Origin: Sipunculus nudus
Taxonomy: Eukaryota > Annelida > Sipuncula > Golfingiida > Sipunculidae
NCBI GenBank assembly: GCA_026874595.1
Contig: CM049306.1
Span: 63,250,019 to 63,314,018, forward strand
Direction of reading: 5' to 3'
Length of the DNA stretch: 64,000 bases
Shown here: piece after piece, positions 13,729-24,765 of the stretch
How the letters are laid out: every line of letters begins with the position of its first letter
How positions within the stretch are numbered: the stretch's first letter is position 1
Program-made: the position numbers and the translations under genes
The notes under the pieces: generated by a model
The model's database searches: none
The model's input: the letters and a program-made list of their open reading frames with translations, nothing else
Told to the model about the DNA's origin: nothing

Positions 13729-13950
13729 CAGGAGCGGATCCAGGATTTTAGGTAAGAAGGTCGCATGCCAGGAGGACTAATGACTAAACCGAGAAAAGGG
13801 TCCCCCAGGTCCAGAAAAGGGGCGGGGCCAAGGGGGGGGGGGGGGGCGTCCAGTCCGCAAAAAATAGGCCTGAAACCTTTAAAAATGTTTCAGACGATGT
13901 ATAAGAATATGGGGGGGGGGGGGGTCCTGACCCCTCTGGATTCGCATCTG
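13729..13950. mobile_element. short TIR element (hAT-like MITE), copy 1
   Basis: The left end reads CAGGAGCGGATCCAGGA. The right end, read on the other strand, is CAGATGCGAATCCAGAG, so the ends form an imperfect inverted repeat. The inside is rich in G runs (13832-13846 and 13909-13922). CAGGGGCGGATCCAGG-type ends are widespread in animal hAT-like MITEs. No clean target-site duplication can be seen because both flanks are AT repeats. The G runs may be length-unstable or misassembled. Confidence 0.55.
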
Positions 13951-14232
13951 ATATCATATTATATTTTAATGGATCATATTATTATATTATATAATACTAT
14001 ATATTATATTATATTACATTAGATCATATTATTATATCATATAAGATCATATTTTAATATTTTATTATATTATATCAAATTATTATATTATATTATATAA
14101 TATAGGATCATTTTATTATATTATAGTATATTATTTTAGATCATATTATATTATTATATTATATTATAAGAGATCATATGATTATATCATATTATTTTAT
14201 TATATTAGATCATATTATTATCTTATATTATA
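13951..14232. repeat. AT-rich tandem tract (ATTAGATCATATTATTATAT)
   Basis: The tract consists of irregular repeats of TTAGATCATATTATTATATT and shorter AT phrases. The second copy of the segment has a longer version at 44920-45345, so the tract has changed length since the duplication. Confidence 0.9.
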
Positions 14233-14438
14233 CTAGGTGCGACTGAGTGACGAGTGTATATTGCTTAAACTATTGAAGTTGAACTGGATCACGGACACCA
14301 GTTCTATAAACCAGTTTATGGAAATACCTTGTCGGTTTATTACAGACCACCCACAGACCATCCACGATAATCCAGTCATCGTGCTGATGAATCGCTCGCT
14401 CAGGGTTGTTTCTTTCAATGTTAATTGTGGTTTTCTTC

Positions 14439-14452
14439 TTTCAGGCACTGGG
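14439..14452 (+). promoter_or_regulatory. candidate splice acceptor upstream of the GPCR
   Basis: TTTTCTTCTTTCAG is a strong pyrimidine tract with a terminal AG, about 0.5 kb upstream of the GPCR start. It could end an intron in the 5' untranslated region. The corresponding bases are lost in the second copy, whose deletion starts at about 14431. No matching donor was identified. Confidence 0.35.
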
Positions 14453-14804
14453 CTTTGAAAAGGAAGTGTGCCGGGAGGGCCAAGACAATGGCAGGCGTAT
14501 CTAGCTGAGCACGTGACATGTGAGAGAAGAGGCGAGGATCTGATGCAATGCCCACATAATCCGTGACTTGACACGTGACAATACAGATATGGAGTTCACG
14601 TGTTTTCTGATTAAGGGATATGAGACTAAAGATACATGTTTATATGAATCAAATATGACATAAGAGATGCTTATAAATGTTAGCATATAAATGTGAAATA
14701 ATTTGATCAACGGAAAAAAATCTATTTAAAGTTTCTGATGAAAAATTAACAATTTTAAAACTGGCGAAAACGAAACATTGGGAGTGTGAGTAAGCAGAGT
14801 TCGA

Positions 14805-14939
14805 TCCAGACAGACAGTGATAGCAGTAAGGGATCTAGTATAATAACGATCCAGACAGACAGTGATAGCAGTAAGGGATCTAGTATAATAACGATCGAGA
14901 CAGACAGTGATAGCAGTGGGGGATCTTGTTTAATAACTA
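14805..14939 (+). repeat. three 45-bp direct repeats just upstream of the GPCR start
   Basis: Three head-to-tail 45-bp units begin ATCCAGACAGACAGTGATAG (the third starts ATCGAG) and stay in the GPCR reading frame. Each would encode a 15-residue unit of the type IQTDSDSSKGSSIIT. They lie upstream of the first in-frame ATG, so they are probably 5' UTR unless an upstream exon supplies a start codon. Confidence 0.9.
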
Positions 14940-14962
14940 ACGAGAAGGAGAAGTTCATTGTT

Positions 14963-16144
14963 ATGTCCAAGATCGTACCTCCTCCGGATATGGGAGATGG
15001 ACCTAATAAGGGCTCACAGAACTCCAGTATACCCGGGCCCAGCATGATGCTGTTTGACGACCCCTATCCTGGTTTACGGCAGGCCATCATATGGATGAAC
15101 GTCTACTACCTACCGACCATCATAGCGCTTGGACTGGTCGGTAACTTGCTTAGTCTCGTGGTGTTTGTGGCCACGTACCTGCGCCGCTTGTCACTCAGTG
15201 TGTACCTGGCAGCTCTCGCCGTCTGTGATTCGGCGTTCCTGGTTGCGCTGTTGTTCCGCTGGTTGGAGTTCGTTGGCGTGCCTTTGGTCCACACTAACGG
15301 CTGGTGTCAGATGATTACATATTTGAGTTATGTCACCAGCTTCTTAAGTGCTTGGCTGGTGGTCAGCTTTACCGTGGAACGCTACATTGCTATCGTGCAT
15401 CCCCTCCGACGGCCGCACATGTGCACAACCAAGCGTGCCAAGATGGTGGTAAGCGGTCTGTCAGTGTTCGCCATGGTGGCCTACGCCTCGATTCTGTGGA
15501 CATCAGTTGTGGTTAAAGCCGGGCGAATGTCGACGTGTTCTTCACTGGCGGGTAACAAAAAAATCTACGTGGTTATGGCCTGGGCTGATTTTGTTGTGAC
15601 ATTGATTGTGCCTTTCATTGCCATTTTCGTTTTTAACTTGCGGATTGCTGTTCGCATTGCATCTTTCTACAACAAACAGGAAACGAGTCGGGCCCTCGCC
15701 ATGATGGGGCGGTCGTCCAGCGTGAGACTTGGAAACAGAGCCCAGGTGAAGGTGACCAAACTGCTGTTGATCATATCCTCCGTGTTTCTTGTGGTTAACC
15801 TCCCAAGTTACGTCATGCGTGTCCGATTTTTTGTTGAAAGTTTTGAGGGCCGTCGCCAGAGGGGATCAATGCTGGACCCGCTTTTGCTTCAGCTATTTCT
15901 TCACATATTTTACCTAAACTTTGCGATCAACTTTCTGATATATTCTCTATGTAGTAAACAGTTTCGGAAAGCGTTGAAACGCCTTGGTTGGCAGATCAAG
16001 TACAAAGTGACTAGGTACAGTTCGCGCCTGACGTATACCTGTCGCGGAGGATCATGGGACGACACAGATCGCCCAGATATGAGAACATTTAACGGCGCCA
16101 GATTAAAACACAGGTTGTCAGACCCAAGAGAGGGAGTTTTATAA
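14963..16144 (+). CDS. class A (rhodopsin-like) G-protein-coupled receptor, probably peptide-binding
   Basis: This is a seven-transmembrane plasma-membrane receptor expected to pass a ligand signal to a heterotrimeric G protein. In numbering from GTG 14786 (subtract 59 for ATG 14963), the visible motifs are GN at 119-120 in TM1, LAALAVCD at 141-148 in TM2, Cys174 at the top of TM3 pairing with Cys251 in ECL2, VERYIAIVHPL at 197-207 as the E/DRY motif, the TM6 proline in NLP at 338-340, and NFLIY at 382-386 in place of NPxxY. A basic C-terminal tail follows. The TM3 and TM7 style resembles invertebrate neuropeptide and TRH/FMRFamide-type receptors; the ligand is unknown. The frame is open back to a TAA at 14756 but has no earlier ATG, so ATG 14963 (393 aa, G at -3) is the chosen start. 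It is a single-exon gene, and a wrecked paralogue lies at 45545-45812. Confidence 0.9.
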   Translation: MSKIVPPPDMGDGPNKGSQNSSIPGPSMMLFDDPYPGLRQAIIWMNVYYLPTIIALGLVGNLLSLVVFVATYLRRLSLSVYLAALAVCDSAFLVALLFRWLEFVGVPLVHTNGWCQMITYLSYVTSFLSAWLVVSFTVERYIAIVHPLRRPHMCTTKRAKMVVSGLSVFAMVAYASILWTSVVVKAGRMSTCSSLAGNKKIYVVMAWADFVVTLIVPFIAIFVFNLRIAVRIASFYNKQETSRALAMMGRSSSVRLGNRAQVKVTKLLLIISSVFLVVNLPSYVMRVRFFVESFEGRRQRGSMLDPLLLQLFLHIFYLNFAINFLIYSLCSKQFRKALKRLGWQIKYKVTRYSSRLTYTCRGGSWDDTDRPDMRTFNGARLKHRLSDPREGVL

Positions 16145-16529
16145 AGGGATACGTACTATAGGTGCCTTTGGAATATATGTTGATCTTACACATGTACTTC
16201 TGGATGTAATGAAGAGCTCAAATTTGAAAGATTCGTCATCAAGCATAAGGAAAATATTTCATTGTGCAAAATATGTGCACCACGGGCTTATTTTATGTTT
16301 GACAAGTGCCAGTATACAGAAAAAAGTAGCTTTAGAAGAATGAAATCGAAAGAAAAGGTATTTTTATATGTTATGAATGCAAAACTTGCATATGTATATA
16401 GCGATATTTCTGATCGAACATATAACGTACAATGAGAAAGAGTTTAAGAAGACTTGTAGGAAGTCTCTGAATAGGATATTGCAATTTTATCATAGAATGC
16501 AACATATTTGACAAAAAATGGGAGTTATT

Positions 16530-16892
16530 TTAGACACTAAACCCAACTTGACGTCCGAAGTGTCTTTCGAATGCAATATAAGAAGACGAAAGTATGAAAT
16601 CTCTGTCTGACATGACACTCGGAGCAGTTCCTGTCACATAACATCTGCGGAAACCTGTAACTCTTATAACCTCTTGTGCGATGTCTGTATAGGTGTTATA
16701 ATCCAGACGGCTGTATAGAATATTGTTTGCACTTATATTATGTTTAACTGATATCCACCGATGTATGTCAAAACCTTTAATACTCGTTGAAGCAACCTGA
16801 ATGTATACTTTTTCACCATGTACTCTGTATATCTTAAACCGAGGGTCATTCTTATTCAAAATGAAATAATTCTTTACTCTGAATACCAACAT
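16530..16892 (-). CDS. small unrecognised ORF, 120 aa
   Basis: This ORF runs from ATG 16892 back to TAA 16530, convergent with the GPCR and 0.4 kb beyond its stop. The protein is basic, without an obvious signal peptide or membrane segment, and contains KGFDIHRWISVKHN and APSVMSDRDFILSSSYIAFE. I do not recognise it. In the second copy of the duplicated segment (46170-46527) most of the sequence is still aligned but is broken by a stop near 46445 and by indels. It may be an exon remnant or a chance ORF. Nothing in the sequence shows expression. Confidence 0.3.
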   Translation of the reverse strand: MLVFRVKNYFILNKNDPRFKIYRVHGEKVYIQVASTSIKGFDIHRWISVKHNISANNILYSRLDYNTYTDIAQEVIRVTGFRRCYVTGTAPSVMSDRDFILSSSYIAFERHFGRQVGFSV

Positions 16893-19215
16893 GGTAAACT
16901 CGGGTAGATTTTACAACCGCTTGCTGCTGTAACAACTGATATATTTTTTTAATACTTGTTTAGTCATGTTTACGGCAGTCTTATTTCGGAAAGATTACAG
17001 AAGTCGTACTTAAGACTGAGAAAGGAAATTAATTGTTAGATCATGTGGCATGACGCCCTTATGGTCGGCAAGGGGAAATTAATCAGGTCCAGTAAAAAGT
17101 TTGTGATGGCACTCTGGCCGTTGTCATGTGCCCATGTATATAGATCGTCATGGACATCGTAAGTGATGAAGAGAGCTTCATTATTTTTCTCCTTTGTTTG
17201 CTTTCAACATCAGGCACTTTCAGATATTTTCATGTCAAGTAATTAAGGGCTGAAACGGGTAAAACAGTTTCAAGTACTCGATAGGTATTACCCGACTCGG
17301 ATTCGAGTACTCGTTGCCATGGCATTACGTTACCGATTCCAATTATTTTAAAAATTGGTGACAGCTTTAACAACTTGAAGGCAGTGAAGAAATAGATGTA
17401 AACAGAGGCGAAAATCACTCGAAAGCATATATAACTCATAATCTAATTACCTCATAACCTCCTTCAGCCTTAAACTCAACACCTCTAAATAATCAAACGA
17501 CATTAATGTAAACATGAAACAGTCAAAGTCTTTACACTGTATACTCCTAGTCATTAAACTGGCTTGGTTTTCTTCTTGAAAAAAAGGATTCTCAATGATT
17601 CATATAAATATGTTCTTTTGACTACAAAGGAAATACTGACAGAGACAAAGGGAAGAATTTTTAATTTTCATCCTTAAACGCACAGTAATTACACTGATAG
17701 TTTTATCTGCTTCAGCATTGAGTCACCAAAGAAAGGTCAGAGATTTGCATTAGGCTGTATCGTTTTATGTGTGGTTATTTTTCTGTGATATTATTTATTT
17801 ACAAGCATTCCAGTGAAAGGGTAAATCGAGTGTTTTTATGAAAAGAGAAAGACCATGCTTTCTTTGATGCATTGACATACCAAATTTCTTTATTTAGATA
17901 TCAACCCATCAATATATATGATTTTATTTAAAGCATCTTTGTAACGCTAAGATTAGTCTCTTACCATCAGTGCGTTAAGCCTTTATTCAAAGAATGATTG
18001 GATCATCTCATCTCTTAGATTTATTCCAAAACTTATAGGTGACGGCAGATATGCATGACTTGTGATGTCCAGCGTGACGTCAGTATAAAGCTGTTAATAT
18101 ACGTTATATGTATGCTCTCATGTACAATGGCATCTGCAAAAAAGTACATCTGACGCAGATGAGGCAGACTGGGTTTAATGTGGTGCATTTTCTTACATAA
18201 ATAACGGCTACAAAGTTTTCAAACTGTAAGATATTTATCATCGCCCAACAGGCGTGACCGGAAAGGAAGCAATTCATGCAGGGTGTAGTAACCGCCTTGA
18301 ATGTTACAAAATACGATCAAACATGTTAGTTGTTGAAAACAATATTTTTCCGATATGAATTCATGTTTTTATTTCATAAAAATGCACATATAATAACGAT
18401 AAATTGTTTTTGGCAGCAATACGTTCATACCATCAATATGAAAGTTTTATTTTAGATTCGAATATTTATCGAAAGGCTAGTAAATGACATCAATTTCACC
18501 AGCTACGTTCAGCGGCATGCCGTATTCTCATCACTTAGTCCATTTTAAAATTAATTTTCATGAAGTGCTCTTCTTTTAAAATTAATGCGCAAGCCAAAAC
18601 GAGTCTTCGTTTCCGTCTTTTAAATTTTGATTTTACAAGTTAGATTTTCCTCGTTTCGTTGCGTCACCAGGCACTCGGATTTGACTGTTGGCATGGTCTA
18701 TATAAAGAAGTGGGCTGGGGCTCTAGCCTGTCTGACCTCGTCAAATTACAAACAGCCTCAGTCCAGTAATCCAATGTATCAAGCCAACACGGCGAATATA
18801 TCTGCCTGGAACGGAACATTTACTCTGTCATGAATTCCTATGTTTTAGGTATGTCTGCATTTTCTAACAGAAAAGACATATGATCATGTTTCAGTTCGTG
18901 CAAGCAGGATATCAAACGTCTTTGGATAAATCGATTTTATTTATTAAGTACGGTTTAGAAAAATATGATGAAAACACATTACACAGAAGGCCATATCCAG
19001 GTTTGGAATGGTTATTAATATGGACAAATCTGACAGTTGTCCTTAATGTAGGAGATAACCTTCATAATAAATTGGTCTCGTGCTGCATTTGTTGTGCGCA
19101 TTGTTATTGGTGGAATAATAAACGTGATGTTGCTAAGACCACAGTTTTCTTATTAGATACTTTCCTGTTGTTTTCTATATTTCAGTGGTACACAATATAA
19201 ATTCATTTCACTTAC
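16893..19215. other. no recognised gene
   Basis: Up to about 18100 this is the rest of the duplicated segment; beyond that it is unique. A 106-codon plus-strand ORF at 18880-19200 shows no domain and is not considered a gene. Confidence 0.5.
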
Positions 19216-19216
19216 T

Positions 19217-20790
19217 CCGTCCCTGAGATAATCAACAGTTTCAGTCTCCAGATACCACCCTGAGATAATCAGCAGTTCAGTCACTAGATCCCTCTCGAGA
19301 TAATCAGCAGTTTGTGTCCCCAAGATCCATCCATGAGATAATTAGCAGTTTCACTTCCCAGTACTGCCCTGAGATAATCAGCAGTCTCGATTCTAGATCC
19401 CTCAAATATAAATCACCAGTTTCATTCCCTAGATCCCTTCCTGAGACAATCAGCAGTGTCAGTTCCAAGATCTCTCCGTGAAATAAACAATATTGTCAGT
19501 TCCTAAATCATTCCCTGTGATCATCACCAGCTTCAGACCCCTCCCTGAGATAATCAGCAGTTTATGTCCCCAGGTCCCTCCTTGAGATTATCAGAATTCC
19601 CTATCCTGAAAATCCTCTCTTAAATAAAAACCAGCAGTGTCAGTTCACAGATCCCTCCCTGAGATAATCAGCAGTGTCAGTTCACAGATCCCTCCCTGTG
19701 ATAATCAGCAGTTTTAGATCCCTCCCTCGGATAATCAGCAATTTTAGTTCCCTAATACGGCCCTGAGATAATCAGCATTGTCAGTTTCCAGATTCCTCCC
19801 CGAGATAATCAGCAGTTTATGTCCCGGGATCCCTCCTTTGGATAATCAGCATTTTCAATCCCGAAAATCCTTCCTTTAATAATAATCAGCAGTGTCTTTT
19901 CATAGATTTCTCCCCGAGATAATCTGCAGTTTCAGTTCCCAGATCCCGCCCTGAGACAACCAGCAGTTTCAGTCTCTAGATCCCTCCCTGAGATAATCAG
20001 CAGTTATTGTCCCTAGATCCCTCCCTGAGATAACCAGCAGTAACAGTTCCGAGATCCCTCACTGAGCCAGTCAGCAGTTTCTCTCTCCTGATCCCTTTGA
20101 GATAATAAGCATTTTCAGTCCCCAGATCCCTCCCTGAGATAATGAGCAATGTCAGTTCCCAGATCACTCCCAGGGATAATCAGCGATTTCATTCCCCAGA
20201 TACAGCCCTGAGAAAATCAGCATTGTCAGTTCCCAGATACCCCTTGAGATAATCGGCAAAGTCATTTCCAAGATCCCTTCCCGAAATAATCAGCAGTTTA
20301 GGTCCCAAGAACCCTCCTTGAGATAATCAGTATTTTCAATCCCGAAAATCCTCCCTATAATAATAATCAGCAGTCTCAGTTCACAGATCTCTCCCTGAGA
20401 TAATCAGCAGTTTCAGTTCCCAGATCCCGCCCTGAGATTATCAGTTTTTGTCCCTAGATCCCTTCCTGGGATAATCAGCAGTGTCAGTTCCGAGATCCCT
20501 CACTGACAAAATCAGCAGTTTTTCTCTCCTGGTCCCTTTTGAGATAATCAGCATTTTCAGTCCCCAGCTCCCTCACTGAGATAATCAGCAGTGTCAGTTC
20601 CCAGATCCCTCCCTGAGATAATCAGCAGTTATTATCCCTTGATCCCTTCCCGAGATAATCAGCATTTTCAGTCCCCAGATATGGCCCTGGGATAATCAGC
20701 AGTGTCAGTTCACAGATCGCTCCGTGAGATAATCAGAAGTTTCTGCCCAATGATACCTCCCTGGTATAATCTGTAGTTTCAGTCACAAGA
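19217..20790. repeat. 37-bp minisatellite array, about 42 degenerate units
   Basis: The units are near 37 bp with the cores GAGATAATCAGCAGT, GTCAGTTCCCAGATCCCTCC and CTGA. Unit length varies by a few bases and point differences are frequent, so the array looks old. A few neighbouring units repeat as larger blocks (for example around 19900-20100 against 20380-20600). Confidence 0.93.
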
Positions 20791-20799
20791 AGATCCTTT

Positions 20800-20900
20800 A
20801 AGTATTAGTCCCCTAGTTTTATTTTCAACGATGACGCCAAATATGAACTTGCCCTTGATTACTAATAGGTTTTAGTTTTATTTTGCTTTCTGTACAATGA
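20800..20900. repeat. GAGGCCAAATATGAACTGGCC satellite, fragment
   Basis: The unit core CCAAATATGAACTTGCCC with TTGATTACTAATAGG matches the larger arrays at 23985-24665, 26560-26950 and 31370-32400. The decayed LINE begins inside the next unit, so this is the left flank of an array that was split. Confidence 0.85.
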
Positions 20901-23900
20901 GGCCTGATCAGAGTGCCGTGATGCACGCTAACCCTACCGGAGTCAATATCCCTTTGTTACCGCCACCTCATACTTTGGTAACCACCGGACTTACAAGAGC
21001 CCAGGGCCTTCCGCTGGTCAGTGGATCCCAACTGACCATCCCCGCACCGACAAACCTCCAAGCGGCAACTACCCCTCAGGTGTTTGTGCCCAGCTGTGCC
21101 ACGATCCCTGTACATTTAAAAAATAACGATACTATTGAGCTTGATAATTATGTTTGGTATGGCCACTATCGAAATATGCTCAATGTTAACACGAAAAAAA
21201 GGTTCAGGTGTAGTTGGTATATTTGTTCAACGAGATCTACATGTAACATTTAATATTCAGATAATTAACAGGACCAAAGACGTATATTAGGGATACAAAT
21301 AGTTCATAGATTCACAGACTGTCATATTGTTGTTTATGTTTGTTATCTTCCACCTGAACAGTCACCGTGGGGCAGGGATAGTTATTCTTTTTTCGCTCAT
21401 CAAACCCAGGCAGTTTACTCTTGTACTGATGTTGACCATGTCGTTATACTTGGAGATTCTAATGCTCGTTTAAACACGAAACTACAAGACACTGTTCCCG
21501 AGGTAGGATATTAAGAACCAAGAGAAATTTTAGATGAAACTTGTATTCTTCATGGCGAAAGCCTGATTGAATTCCTTAAAGAAAATATGCTTAATGGTAG
21601 AATAGACAGACACATGAATGATTTCACCTCAGTCACTGGCAGGGGAAAATCAGTAGTTGATTTTATAATAACTGCATGGGCATGATACCCTCGAAAAATG
21701 TACTGGTTTCAGAATACTTCATGGTTTTGACGTCATTGATGAGTTTAAACTACAAAGTGTGATCGAGGGACATTTTAAAGTACCAGATCATGCGACACTC
21801 ATTGTTTCAGTCAGATTAACACACAACACCGACCCTATTTCTTCTGGCACTGGAACGGAAATTTGTCGTATAATGCAACTTGAGGCACCGAACTGCCCTA
21901 TTCCTACTTTAGAAATATGTATCAATTTCAACGACATCCCAAAAAGTATTTTAAACAATGAACCATTTGTCAACAAAGCTCAGGCTTTCTTTGAAAATGA
22001 TCGTGACCCTTATGAAAATGTTGAAATAAACCTGTGTTATAGACAATTCTGTAGCATTATATATGAAGAAATACACCACCGTTTGTCCTCCTAATCGATT
22101 AGGGAACGGAACAAGTGTGGGCAAAGTAAGCGGAAAATAAGTGTGAAGCCGTATTGGGACGATAAACTCGCAGAGGCCTGGGTTAATATGCGGAACAAAG
22201 AACATAAATTAAAGAATTATGTAAGAAAAGATTACATAATATTGTCCTAAGACAAGAATTTAATCAGGCCAGGCGTCGTTTCGATTAAACGTTATGGCGT
22301 AAAGAAAGAAAATGAGGATGTGGCAAAAACAAATAAAGAAAGGCTGGCGTTTGGTCAATCGTTTGGATTTCCAAAAAAGGTCCAGATATCACTATCGGTT
22401 AGAAATAACGGTGTTCAGGTGACTAATTTGACGAGTGTAGGAACTATTGGGGAAAAAATTCTTAAAATTATACCAACAGACCGAGTTATCGGATTTGGCT
22501 AAACGCTTTAATGAAAACATAAATCATATTATTTTAAGGGAAGAAAATAAAATGAGGCTTCCTCAGTATGAAAGTAATATTATGCTAAACTGTGATATTT
22601 CTTTTCATGAATAGAATCATCGTTAAACACCTAAAAAATAGGAAAAGTGTTGGAATCGATTCTATACCAAACGAAGTTCTAAGAAGTCACAGTGTCATGT
22701 TAATGATGTATAGACTATTTACTCTTTGCTTTAACAAAGGTACGGTGCCTGCCTGTTGGAAGAAATCACTAATTTCCCCTATCCTGTAAAAAGGGAAGGA
22801 TCCCCATGAGCCTCTGAGTTACAAAGGCATCTCATTGCTCTCCTGTGTAGGGAAGGTTGTCAAGGAGTATAAATATTTAGGATTTTATCTTTCGGAGCAT
22901 ATGGATTATAAAACCGGAATTGATGTTTTATCAGACGCTGGTTCAAGAGCTCTTGGAAATATAATTTCAAAATTTAAATATTTAAAAAATGTTTCTTATT
23001 ATTCTTATACTAAACTTTATCACAATGCCGTAGTACCAGTGCTTGATTATGCTTGTGAGGTACGGGGTTACTGTAAATCTCCGACCGTTGACAAAGTTCA
23101 GAACAAGGCTATAAGCTATTTTCAAGGAGTTCATAAATTATGCCCCAGTCTAGGTTTAACTGGGTATATGGGTTTGATCCCCAGTTAAGAAAGCCGCCAG
23201 ATGAAAATACTAAAATTTTGGAATAAGCTCATATTTATTGGACGAAGGAAGGCTTGTGAAACAAATTTTCAACTGGGACCTGGAATTAAGATATAACAAA
23301 TGGGCAGCTAAAGTAAAAGTAATTCTAGACATAGCGAATATGTCACATATCGTATGTTCTATGGAAAATGCTGGCAAAAAATTACGAGAATTCTACGAAT
23401 CTAAGTGACTAGAAGAAATGAAACTAAAGCCAAAGCTAAGAACATATGCATTACTAAAATCTTCATTCTGTACCGAACCTTTACCATTCAGTATTTAACG
23501 AGAGAATAAAGGTCCTTAATGGCACAGCTTAGATGTGGAATCTTACAGTCAGAAATTGAAATTAGGAGGTTTAAAAATATTCGAGACGCAATCACAGGTA
23601 GATTTAGAAAATTAAAACCCGAGGAAAGAATATGCACCATGTGTGAGGACAATTCAGTTGAAGATGAAATCCATGAATGTCCAAAATATGAGGAAATTAA
23701 AAAGGAACTTTACAAATCTATTCTTAAAAGTGAAACCGAGTTGTTAGGATTATCTCCTAAAAGTCAATTTATATACCTGCTTCAAAACTGTGTTCAAGAA
23801 ATCAGTGACTTTGTAGCCAAAGAATAGGAGATTAGAAAAAACTGTTTGTACGCCTGTACTGCCATTATCGACTAGAGTATTGAGTGTCATATTAACCCCT

Positions 23901-23985
23901 GCGAGGGTTGGCTATAATAACAGACATTTACTGTACTTCATCTTGTATTATTGTACATGACACTATAATAAATAAACTTATTCAT
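20897..23985 (+). pseudogene. decayed non-LTR retrotransposon (LINE) with endonuclease and RT remnants
   Basis: The pieces lie in the order expected of a LINE. A proline-rich leader (20897-21160) runs into an endonuclease N-terminus with LDNYVWYGH, then an endonuclease core with VVYVCYLPPEQSPWG and VVILGDSNARLN (21330-21480, GDFN-type motif). An RT N-terminus follows with GIDSIPNEVL and CWKKSLISPIL (22592-22789), then the RT C-terminus with KYLGFYLSEHMDY (22865-23188), and a C-terminal zinc-like C-x2-C...H-x4-C region with ICTMCED and IHECPKYEE (23625-23690). Stops and frameshifts are frequent. The RT catalytic core is absent because the text jumps from LLSCVGKVV to KEYKYLG near 22860. The element ends in an AATAAATAAA-like tail near 23970 and sits inside the GGCC satellite. 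Confidence 0.88.
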
Positions 23986-24665
23986 ATGAACTGGCCGTTA
24001 AATACTAAGAAGTTTTAGTTCTTTTTGGGTTTTTTTTTGGCTTTCTTTACAAATGACACTGAGGCAAAATATGGACTAGCCGTTAATTACTAATTGGTTT
24101 TCGCGCTCTTGCTTTTCACAATGAGGCCAAATATTAACTGGCCTGTAGGTTACTAATAGGATTTAGTTTTATTTTGCTTTCTTTACAATGTGCCAAATAT
24201 GAACTGGCCGTTGATTACTAATAGGTTTTATTTATTTTATTTATTTATAATTTTTGTTTTTTGTTTCTTAACAAATGACAATGAGGGCAAATATTAACTG
24301 GCCGTTGATTACTAATAGGTTTTAGCTTTTTTATCACTTTCATTACAAATGACAATGATTCAAAATATGAACTGGCCGTTAATTACTAACTGGTTTTCGC
24401 GCTCTTGCTTTTCACAATGAGGCCAAATATGAACTGGCCGTTAATTACCAAAAAGTTTTTTTTGGGGTTTTTTTTTTTTTTTTTTTTTTTACAATTGACA
24501 ATGAGGCAAAATATGAACTGGCCGTTGATTACAGATTGGTTTTCGCGCTCTTGCTTTTTTACTATGAGGCCAAATAAGAACTGGCCGTTTATTGCTTATT
24601 GTTTATTTTCGCTCTTGCTTCTTTTTAAATGAGGCCAAATATGAACTGGCCGTTGATAACTAATA
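23985..24665. repeat. satellite with core AATATGAACTGGCCGTTGAT, about ten units
   Basis: Spacing between GAACTGGCC cores ranges from 60 to 93 bp because a T-rich spacer (T-run at 24470-24490) changes length. Other conserved blocks are TTACTAATTGGTTTTCGCGC, TCTTGCTTTT and ACAATGAGGCCAA. The family recurs elsewhere between 20.8 and 34.5 kb. Confidence 0.92.
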
Positions 24666-24765
24666 GGGCCACTTCACTTAAGCAGCTGGCAGGCTGATGT
24701 AGGGGCAAACAGAAGGGCAGTGCTGGGCACTGGGCAGTCTAATAGAAATCATCATGACAAAACAG

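Larger units (their letters stand above)
12957..18100. repeat. segmental duplication, copy 1 (carries the intact GPCR)
   Basis: From the end of the 48-bp array to about 18100 this segment matches, in the same order and orientation, 44060-47644 and then 53651-53731. Shared landmarks are the AGTATCAAAGTGAGGTTAG block (13090 and 44090), the CAGGAGCGGATCC MITE, the AT-rich tract, the block GAAGTTGAACTGGATCACGG (14275 and 45385), the GPCR C-terminus, the small minus-strand ORF, and the tail TCTCTTAG...TTAT (18012 and 47630). Identity looks like about nine in ten by eye. This copy keeps about 1.4 kb of GPCR coding sequence that the other has lost. Confidence 0.93.

Noticed and set aside
13832-13922. 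G runs as G-quadruplex regulators of the GPCR
   Set aside because: They belong to a MITE interior, differ between the two copies, and may be assembly-length artefacts.
18880-19200. A 106-aa plus-strand ORF
   Set aside because: No domain, no homologous support, and AT-rich composition typical of chance ORFs.
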